Assembly (NCBI GenBank): GCA_964505325.1
Contig: CAZDHT010000115.1
Coordinates: forward strand, 1 to 14,987
Source: CAZDHT01 sp964505325
GTDB lineage: Bacteria; Planctomycetota; PUPC01
Reading direction: 5' to 3'
DNA length: 14,987 nucleotides
Under the pieces are notes generated by a model. That model saw nothing but the letters and a program-made list of their open reading frames with translations, did no database searches and was not told the DNA's origin. A program made the translations under genes and the position numbers. Shown one piece after another: positions 1 to 6,166 of this stretch (position 1 is its first letter; the number at the start of each line of letters is the position of its first letter).

Positions 1-2
1 AC

Positions 3-2384
3 CTGACGACCTGCACGTGGATCAACGCCTACCCGCCGGGCATGGGGAAAGGCCGGCCCGCGTCCGGACCCGTCGGCCCCGAATACGCCAAGCAGCGCGC
101 CATGCACGGCAACTACGGCAGGAAGCTGTTCTACAAGGACGGCGACTACCTCCGTGTCGGCGCCGGCGGGCAGTGGCACAACGGCAAGGCCTACGGCGAA
201 TACTGCTACGCGCCCGACGGCAAGATTTACGCTTACATGCACCGGACGTACACGCTCGCCTACGACGTGGCCGGGCGCACGTGGACCGACCTCAAGGCCC
301 AGCCGCGCACCAAGGCGCGCTTGTGGGGCTCGATGTGCTACGACCCCGTCAACAAGGAGATCCTCCACGCCGGCGGCGGCAGCGGCAGCGCCGAGGTCAG
401 CACTTGGGCCTACAGCATCGAGAAGAACGAGTGGCGCCAGCTTGAATTCGGCTCCGACGCGCTGAAGCCGCTCTTCGCGAAGGCCAAGGCGCTGCGGTGG
501 CAGGCCAAGACGCTGGTGGGCCGCTGCGCGAGCCGGCACCAGATCGCCGAGACGGCCGATGAGGCGAAGGTCGACCTGCCCGCCGAGGCAGCGAAGCTGG
601 CGGCCGCGGCCTCGAAGCTCGCGGCCGAGGTCAAGGCCGCCAAGCTCGACGTGACCGAGACGGCCGCCGGCCGCGTCGCGGCATTGCGCCTCGAATTCGC
701 CGTCACGGAACTCTTCAAGATCGCCGGCCCCAACCGTCGGGGCGCGGTCACGCCCGAACACATCGCCGAGGTCCGCGCCGCGCGTGAAATCTTCGAGCAG
801 GTCGTCGACGCGCTCAGCCCCGAGCCGTCCGGCCGCGCCCGTTCGCAGATCGCCTACGACCCCGTCGACAAGAAGATTGTCCTCTTCGGCGGCGACGGGC
901 TCGACCGCGTGCTCTCCGACACCTGGGTCTACGACTGCAAGACGCGCACCTGGGAACAGAAGTTCCCCGAGGTGTGTCCCGCGCCGCGCGCCGGACACAT
1001 CCTCGCCTGGCTGCCGAAGGCGAAGAAGATCGTCCTCGCCGGCGGATACAGCCGCATCCCGCTCACACAGGAAATATGGACCTACGACACTGCCGCCAAC
1101 AAATGGACGCTCCTGATGCGGGCCCCCCTCGTGCGCGAACGCCACCGGTCGTACAGCCCCGCCTGCCCCAACACGAACGCGCGGACGGTTCAGGTCGGCG
1201 CGGTCAACGACGACGACGTGCTGGTGTGCTTCAACGGCAACGCCGTCTGGGCCTGCAAGGTCGACCCCGCCAAGGCCGACGCGGCCCTCACCGCCGAGAA
1301 GGGCGTCGAGCCCGGCACCTACGTCTTCAACCGCATTTCTCCCGCCATCTGGGAGAAAGTCGCCAAGCCCGACCGCGTCAAGTCGCGCAAGTTCCTCGAC
1401 GACCTGCCGGTCAACCGGTGGACCGCGTTCAGCTTCCCGAAGTACGCGCCCGGCGCGGCCAACCGCTGGGGCACCACCGCCTACGACACCGACCGCCACC
1501 AGTTCCTCTTCTGGGGCGGGGGCCACGCGACCAGCCACGAGAACGACGTCGCGCACTTCAGCGTGCTCGGCGGGTTCTGGACCATCGGCTACCACCCCGA
1601 CGACCCCATCGAGCGCGTCTACGCCACCCAGCCCACGTTCCTCAGCTTCAACGACCGCGTCCACGTGCCCGTCCACGCCTACAAGGCCTACTGCTACGAC
1701 CCGACCGCGAAGAAGATGTTCTACGCCGACCGCGCCTATGACCCGCTCGTTCGCGAGTGGGTCTCCATGGCCTATCCCGGCCTCTCGTGGCGCGGGCCGA
1801 TGCACAGCCACATGGAGTCGACGCCGAAAGGGGCGGTGATGATCTCCACGCGGGGGCTGTTCCGCTTCGACGTGAAAGCCGACCGGTGGCAACGGCTGCC
1901 GTGGAAGGGGCCGAACATCCGCCGCATCTGGTGCGACGGGACCGCCGTGTGCTACGACTCGAAGCGCGACTGCCTATGGCTGGCCGACGACAAGAGCGTC
2001 GTCCGCTACGACTTCGCCACCGGCACGTCGGCGAAGGTCGCGGTCAAGAAGCCCAAGGCCGTCGGCGGATGGATGCTGTGGTGCGAGCAGGTGTATCTGC
2101 CCGACGCCGACCTGATCCTCATCATGCGCCTCTTCAAGAAGCCGGACGGCAAGGCGAGCAACATTGCGTGGAGCCCGGCGGACCGCAAGTACTACTGGGT
2201 CGACCTGCCGTACGTCATCGGCGGCAAGCCGGCCAACCTCGGCCGCGGCTTCAGTTGGCACGACGCCCTCCGGTATGACCCCGAGCTCAAGCTCGTCCTG
2301 CTTAACAACTCCAGCGGCCGCCGAGTCTGGGTCCTCAAGTTCGACCCCAAGACCGCCAAAATGGAAGAGATCAAAGAGGAATAG
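3..2384 (+). CDS. Kelch-type beta-propeller protein, 5' end outside the window
   Basis: The frame is open to the left edge. Before the first ATG (position 42) it already reads like protein (TTCTWINAYPPG), so the true start and any signal peptide lie upstream. Numbering from that ATG, kelch-like blades recur with pattern YDP....(I/V)xxxGG, then D(T)WxY and a Trp: residues about 100-131, 270-304 and 317-356, with further, more degenerate blades to the C-terminus near 780. An alanine- and lysine-rich helical stretch (about 137-268), probably coiled coil, interrupts the propeller between two blades. Kelch propellers are usually scaffolds, though galactose-oxidase-like enzymes share the fold. I see no convincing catalytic site. 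It is probably exported, like the propeller protein downstream. The family assignment is good; the function is unknown. Confidence 0.85.
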   Translation: MTTCTWINAYPPGMGKGRPASGPVGPEYAKQRAMHGNYGRKLFYKDGDYLRVGAGGQWHNGKAYGEYCYAPDGKIYAYMHRTYTLAYDVAGRTWTDLKAQPRTKARLWGSMCYDPVNKEILHAGGGSGSAEVSTWAYSIEKNEWRQLEFGSDALKPLFAKAKALRWQAKTLVGRCASRHQIAETADEAKVDLPAEAAKLAAAASKLAAEVKAAKLDVTETAAGRVAALRLEFAVTELFKIAGPNRRGAVTPEHIAEVRAAREIFEQVVDALSPEPSGRARSQIAYDPVDKKIVLFGGDGLDRVLSDTWVYDCKTRTWEQKFPEVCPAPRAGHILAWLPKAKKIVLAGGYSRIPLTQEIWTYDTAANKWTLLMRAPLVRERHRSYSPACPNTNARTVQVGAVNDDDVLVCFNGNAVWACKVDPAKADAALTAEKGVEPGTYVFNRISPAIWEKVAKPDRVKSRKFLDDLPVNRWTAFSFPKYAPGAANRWGTTAYDTDRHQFLFWGGGHATSHENDVAHFSVLGGFWTIGYHPDDPIERVYATQPTFLSFNDRVHVPVHAYKAYCYDPTAKKMFYADRAYDPLVREWVSMAYPGLSWRGPMHSHMESTPKGAVMISTRGLFRFDVKADRWQRLPWKGPNIRRIWCDGTAVCYDSKRDCLWLADDKSVVRYDFATGTSAKVAVKKPKAVGGWMLWCEQVYLPDADLILIMRLFKKPDGKASNIAWSPADRKYYWVDLPYVIGGKPANLGRGFSWHDALRYDPELKLVLLNNSSGRRVWVLKFDPKTAKMEEIKEE

Positions 2385-2748
2385 GATTGAACCACGGATG
2401 AACACGGATTGACACGGATGGTCCGGCGGATGATGCGAGCGCCATGTGTGCCCAACGGCCGACAAATGAGCCGATTCCGGAATTCCCCGCAAGCGTTATG
2501 GGGGAAGCGGACAAGTCATCCTTCACACGTTCATGATCGGATGAGGCGACGCGGTTCTGTGCAGATCAAGCCGCTCGCTCAGCCGGAGATTCGCCTCTCC
2601 GACCGCAGACATGCTTTCGGACCCTACGGGATGAAACTTGCCACCCCGCACCCCTCAGGAGTATACCTCCAAGTGTCTCACTCTTGCTGACGGCGAACAA
2701 ACGGCGCTTGGGGCAGCGTTTGCACTGGCGGCAGACGTCACTGACTGA
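2385..2748. other. Intergenic region with a short tandem repeat, no convincing gene
   Basis: This 364-base stretch separates the kelch gene from the secreted propeller gene. It opens with the CACGGAT tandem element (2391-2420). It also holds a near-palindrome GGAGTATACCTCC (2658-2670) and, at its right end running into the next gene, a hairpin ACTGG-AGG-CCAGT (2748-2760). Short open frames here have no recognisable protein. I find no good sigma-70 promoter; a TTGACA at 2409-2414 belongs to the repeat and has no matching -10 box. The promoter of the downstream gene may be here, but I cannot place it. Confidence 0.5.
2391..2420 (+). repeat. 10-bp-period CACGGAT tandem element, three units
   Basis: The heptamer CACGGAT occurs at 2393-2399, 2403-2409 and 2413-2419, exactly 10 bases apart, six bases after the kelch gene's stop codon. 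From general knowledge, similar 'accacggatgaacacgg' strings are dispersed in intergenic DNA of PVC-type genomes. Their role is not known to me. Confidence 0.75.
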
Positions 2749-4014
2749 CTGGAGGCCAGTAGGTGGAGGAGGCTTCTTTCTGCGACCTTTGCGCCAGCCC
2801 TCCTTGCCGCGATTTCTTCCGTGGCATTCGCCGGCGAGAAGAAGAACGCACAGGACATCCCGCTGATCGTGCGTGAGGAAACCGCCGGCGACTGGGTGGT
2901 GGACCGCTTCGCCGGCAACAACACGGCCGGCTCCTGGCTCTACCAGGGCCCGGCGCGCGAGGTGGGCGGGCTCCAATGCCCCAACTGGTGCGTGGAGGGA
3001 GGGGACGGCACGATATATCTGGTGTGCGGTTTGCGGACTTCCGAGGTCAACAGCCTGATGCAGGTGACTCCCGATGGGACGCTCCGCCTGGTGATGCAGA
3101 CGAGGGGCCTGATCGAGGGCCCGATGGGAGACTGCCAGGCGGGCTATCCGATCTGGAACCCGAAGGAGAAGGCGCTCTACGTCACCGGGCCCAACTGCCT
3201 GCGGAAGATCGTGGAGAAGCCCGACGGCTCGCGATGGGTGGAGGTGGTCGTCGGTATTCCCAACAAGGCGGGCAACCAGGACGGACCCGCCAAAAAGGCG
3301 ATGTTCAATAATTGGCCGCAGAAGCGGGGCGTGGTATGTAACTCCCGCGGGGTGTTTTTCTGGATCGAGGGTGTACGCGGACCCCATGGCGGCTCTCTGC
3401 GCCGGATCGAGAATGGGATGGTCTCGACGGTGCCCCTCAAGTTCAAGTTGAACGATCCGGAAGACCGTTTCAACTGGCCCATGGGCCGGGGGATGTTGAG
3501 CCTGGGCGAGAACGACGACACGCTCTACATCAACTCGTACTGGGTGCCCAGGGGCGTTTTCAGGTGCGACCTGAAGACCGGCGAGCTGACCCGGATCTGC
3601 GGCGTCAGACGTCGCGAAGACAAGTACAAGCGGCGGGATCATGCGGCCGACGGCCCGGCCCTGACTCACGCCGACGCCAGAGGCGCGATGAAGTCGCTCT
3701 ACGATCCCTTCCACAACGCCATCTGGGTCTGGGGGCCCGACGAGGGCCGCTTCCGCTGGCTGCGGCTGGACGGCGACGGCTGGGTCCGGACGGTGTTCGC
3801 CGCCAGGAGGCCGGAAACCAAGGTCCAGTTCAACCGCTTCAAGTACTCAAACGTCCTGGGCGTTCCGGGGGAACAGATCGGCTGGGCGCATTGCTGCGGC
3901 GTGGACTCAAAAGGCGGGGTGTACGTACAGGCAGGTAACAAGGACATATCCGGATTCTGGCGGGCCCACAACAAGAACTGGCCGGCGCGCGACAAAAAGG
4001 AGGTGAAACCATGA
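2749..4014 (+). CDS. Secreted beta-propeller-like protein of unknown function
   Basis: The first conventional start is GTG at 2821, giving 397 aa. The same frame is open back to a TGA at 2746-2748, and codons 2749-2832 encode a clear signal peptide: positively charged SRWRR, then a hydrophobic run LLSATFAPALLAAISSVAFA ending in an AFA cleavage site before GEKK. The only plausible start that keeps it is CTG at 2749 (421 aa). Purine-rich AGGTGGAGGAGG (2761-2772) lies inside the signal-peptide coding region and cannot serve as its ribosome site. The mature protein has repeated segments such as GGDGTIYLVCG and VTPDGTLRLV that recall NHL/SMP-30-type propellers. No catalytic site is recognised. The stop codon overlaps an ATG at 4011. 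Coding status is firm; start and function are uncertain. Confidence 0.75.
   Translation: MEASRWRRLLSATFAPALLAAISSVAFAGEKKNAQDIPLIVREETAGDWVVDRFAGNNTAGSWLYQGPAREVGGLQCPNWCVEGGDGTIYLVCGLRTSEVNSLMQVTPDGTLRLVMQTRGLIEGPMGDCQAGYPIWNPKEKALYVTGPNCLRKIVEKPDGSRWVEVVVGIPNKAGNQDGPAKKAMFNNWPQKRGVVCNSRGVFFWIEGVRGPHGGSLRRIENGMVSTVPLKFKLNDPEDRFNWPMGRGMLSLGENDDTLYINSYWVPRGVFRCDLKTGELTRICGVRRREDKYKRRDHAADGPALTHADARGAMKSLYDPFHNAIWVWGPDEGRFRWLRLDGDGWVRTVFAARRPETKVQFNRFKYSNVLGVPGEQIGWAHCCGVDSKGGVYVQAGNKDISGFWRAHNKNWPARDKKEVKP
3997..4013 (+). promoter_or_regulatory. Perfect Shine-Dalgarno and ATG overlapping the propeller gene's stop (orphan start site)
   Basis: AAGGAGGTGA (3997-4006) is fully complementary to the 16S anti-Shine-Dalgarno and sits four bases before ATG at 4011, which overlaps the TGA stop (ATGA). 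This is a textbook translationally coupled start for a following operon gene. The frame it opens begins MRTKS, then runs into low-complexity Arg/Lys-rich sequence in repeat-like DNA and afterwards only mirrors the glycosyltransferase on the other strand. The start site therefore looks orphaned. Confidence 0.6.
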
Positions 4015-4025
4015 GAACCAAGTCG

Positions 4026-4126
4026 CAAGTCGGAACGCGGAAACAAAAGAACCGGACAAGAACAGGAAAAGAGGTTCGCGCTTCGCTCGCAATGAAATCT
4101 TCAATGTCAAGTCGGAAGTCGGAAGG
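4026..4126. repeat. Repeat-like intergenic element between convergent genes
   Basis: CAAGTCGGAA occurs at both ends (4026-4035 and 4108-4117). At the right end AAGTCGG is tandemly repeated (4109-4115, 4116-4122). The middle contains CGCGCTTCGCTCGCAATG, a string typical of dispersed repeats in many environmental bacterial genomes (general knowledge, not checked). It fills the gap between two convergent genes and supplies the last codons and stop of the glycosyltransferase gene. No transposase or long terminal inverted repeat is visible. Confidence 0.45.
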
Positions 4127-5954
4127 TATGAACCTCAAGCCGCTGTCGGGGTCTCCCCGTCCCCAGCATCTCGCGCGCGATGACCCACAAACACACCGCT
4201 GCGAGGAACCCGAAGGCCGCCCAGTCCCGGCCACTTGCCAGGACGAGGAAGTAAGCCACATACGGCCAGTCCCGAACGTACGCCGCACTGATGGCGGCGA
4301 GCGCCAGGAACAGCACCGGCGCCACCCATCCGGGCAGCGGGACCAGGAACGCGCCCGCGGGAATCTCCGGCAACACGACAAGCGGACTGAAGACGGCGAC
4401 GACGGCGAAGATGAGGTCGCGTCTGCTCCTGCAACTTCCCAAGTGGAACCCCACGGCGACGAGCATTCCGAACACGGGCAGAATGAGGAAGCGCATCGGC
4501 GAGGTGCCCACCGCATGATAGCCGGCGTAAAGGACCAGCGTCGGCAGAATGAGCAGGCCGAGCAGCGCCGCGACAAAGCGGCGCCGTTTCCTCAGACACA
4601 GAAGCGCCAGACCCGCCCACGCCAACGGCTGGAAATGGAGCGACCCGATGATGTCGATCCCGCTTCCCACGTGGCGGTACTGAAACCCCTTGTAGTCTTC
4701 GGGGCGGAACTTGTATCCCAACGTAAGCGGATTGCCAAAGACCGCCCAGTTCCACACCATCTGAACTGCGACCATCGCCGCCACGCCGGCCGCGAACTCC
4801 GCGATCCCGCGGCGGCCCAGCTTCGACCGCTGCCGCAGCAGGATGAGCCCGGCCGGCAGCAGGTAGAAGATGCCGGCCACACGGATCAGACAGGAGAACC
4901 CCAGGGCCATGCCCGCCCACGCCAGGGACTTTCTCTGCTGCGCCCCCCGCATCAGCAGCGCCAGCCCCAGCAGCCCGAAGAAAAGCGCGGGCATGTCGGA
5001 CAGGGCGTTGTAGCCGATGAGGTCCGCAGCGTTGAAAAAGCTCATGTAGTTGGTGTCCGGCGGGTTGGCGAGCCACTGCCCGAGGAACATGCTGTTCGTC
5101 CCCACTCCTTCCACCGTGCCGTGGAACGCGCTTGCGATCATCGGATACAGGGCGACCGCCGCCCCGCACGCCATCACGACCCGCCGGGACAATCCCGCAC
5201 GGTCCAACACGACGAGGAGAAGCACCAGCGTCCCGCAGCCGAAGATGATGAAGCTGAGCACGGAGAACACGGCGGCGAACGCGAACGGCGCCGCCTCCGG
5301 CCAGGCCAGAGCGAGCGGCGTGTACAGCAGCGGAAGACCCAACGTGTAGGGGTACTCGCCGAACTGAAGCGGCCAGTCGAGCAGCTTGCGGGCGATGTTG
5401 AGGTAGTGGGTCTCGTCGATCGTGTGGATGCTGAAATACCCGAAGAACGAGAAGATCCAGAAGAGGGAAGCGGCGCGCAGCGCGACCCAACCGGCGGCGA
5501 TGCGCACCAGCGTCCTTCCGCCGTGCACAAGCCAGAACGCCACGACCACCAGCAAGGCGGCAATCCCTCCCGCGAGCCATTTAGACGCCGACCCGACGGC
5601 GCGAGGCGTCTGGGTGCGGACCGAGTAGAGCAACTCGGGGGCGTAGTACAGCCGCGCGCCGTCGGCTCGGGTGATCGACCGCCTCCGGACCCATCGGATG
5701 ATCGGCGAGTATCCCCCGGCCTTGGCGCGAATGCCGATCCATTCGCCGTCGTCGTCATCCGACCGGACGTGGGACGGCGGAACCGCGAGAGCCGGCTGCG
5801 TCATCTCCCGGTCACGGAACATCACCACGTCCCGCGTCTCTCGGTCTTCAGCTTCGCCGTACAAGAAGTCGAACACGACGAGGGCCGCAAGGCAAGTCAG
5901 CCCCGCGGCAAGGGCCAAACGCAATGATGGCCCCTCTCGCTTGAGAATGTCCAT
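4107..5954 (-). CDS. Polytopic membrane protein, GT-C-like glycosyltransferase
   Basis: This 615-residue protein has about a dozen hydrophobic segments. TM1 (about 10-32) is followed by an unusually long soluble stretch (33-124), then TM2 (about 124-145), TM3 (152-174) and further helices to near 600. Directly after TM3 comes an Asp-Glu pair, D180-E181 in IHTIDETHYLNIARKLL, placed like the catalytic acidic pair in the first extracytoplasmic loop of GT-C enzymes (PMT, ArnT and the GT39/GT83 type). Such enzymes transfer sugars from polyprenyl-phosphate donors outside the cytoplasmic membrane. Acceptor and donor are unknown. GAGGGG before the ATG is a reasonable ribosome site. The last residues (TFRLPT) are encoded by the AAGTCGG repeat, so the C-terminus may have been altered. 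It could also be an uncharacterised membrane protein with the same fold. Confidence 0.75.
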   Translation of the reverse strand: MDILKREGPSLRLALAAGLTCLAALVVFDFLYGEAEDRETRDVVMFRDREMTQPALAVPPSHVRSDDDDGEWIGIRAKAGGYSPIIRWVRRRSITRADGARLYYAPELLYSVRTQTPRAVGSASKWLAGGIAALLVVVAFWLVHGGRTLVRIAAGWVALRAASLFWIFSFFGYFSIHTIDETHYLNIARKLLDWPLQFGEYPYTLGLPLLYTPLALAWPEAAPFAFAAVFSVLSFIIFGCGTLVLLLVVLDRAGLSRRVVMACGAAVALYPMIASAFHGTVEGVGTNSMFLGQWLANPPDTNYMSFFNAADLIGYNALSDMPALFFGLLGLALLMRGAQQRKSLAWAGMALGFSCLIRVAGIFYLLPAGLILLRQRSKLGRRGIAEFAAGVAAMVAVQMVWNWAVFGNPLTLGYKFRPEDYKGFQYRHVGSGIDIIGSLHFQPLAWAGLALLCLRKRRRFVAALLGLLILPTLVLYAGYHAVGTSPMRFLILPVFGMLVAVGFHLGSCRSRRDLIFAVVAVFSPLVVLPEIPAGAFLVPLPGWVAPVLFLALAAISAAYVRDWPYVAYFLVLASGRDWAAFGFLAAVCLWVIAREMLGTGRPRQRLEVHTFRLPT

Positions 5955-6064
5955 CCTACCCCTCGTCTTTTGCGTTCACCGCATGCCCGCCGTGCAATGG
6001 CCCACCGTCATCTTCTCCGCGCCGCACTCGTGGATCTCCAAGTTCGTGCGTCATCCTCGCCACC

Positions 6065-6085
6065 CAGACGTCTGAATCGACGTCG
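6065..6085. promoter_or_regulatory. Pair of short palindromes upstream of the glycosyltransferase gene (possible operator)
   Basis: CAGACGTCTG (6065-6074) and CGACGTCG (6078-6085) are perfect palindromes with centres 12 bases apart, about 110-130 bases upstream of the glycosyltransferase start. They could form an operator, but in GC-rich DNA short palindromes arise by chance. No protein is assigned. Confidence 0.2.
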
Positions 6086-6128
6086 CCGCCGTAACATGCT
6101 GAATACCAATCGCTTACAACCCACCTCC

Positions 6129-6164
6129 GTGCCAGGCACCGAGCTCACCGAGCTCAGGCACCGA
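6129..6164 (-). repeat. GTGCCAGGCAC palindromic element, copy 1, just after the helicase stop codon
   Basis: The element begins two bases past the helicase stop codon. It contains GTGCCAGGCAC (6129-6139), GAGCTC-ACC-GAGCTC (6141-6155) and a second GGCACCGA (6157-6164). Read as RNA from the helicase side it can fold as an outer stem GTGCC/GGCAC around an inner stem GAGCTC/GAGCTC with a three-base loop. No U-run follows, so it is not a standard intrinsic terminator, although it could pause or protect the transcript end. A related copy lies at 12606-12645. Confidence 0.55.
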
Positions 6165-6166
6165 TG

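Noticed and set aside
2409..2433. TTGACA as a sigma-70 -35 box
   Set aside because: It is part of the CACGGAT repeat unit and no acceptable -10 hexamer lies at 16-18 bases.
2566..3714. A 382-codon minus-strand open frame opposite the propeller gene
   Set aside because: His/Arg/Ala-rich antisense product with no domain. The plus-strand frame has a signal peptide and propeller-like repeats.
4011..5927. A 638-codon plus-strand open frame opposite the glycosyltransferase gene, with a perfect ribosome site
   Set aside because: Beyond the first few codons the product is Arg/Gln/Glu/Pro-rich with no domain, as expected of the antisense of a GC-rich membrane-protein gene. The minus-strand frame has clear transmembrane segments and a GT-C motif. 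Only the start site itself is kept, as an orphan signal.
6089..6125. TTGTAA and TGTTAC at 17-base spacing (minus strand) as a promoter for the glycosyltransferase gene
   Set aside because: Only four and three of six bases match the consensus; too poor to list.
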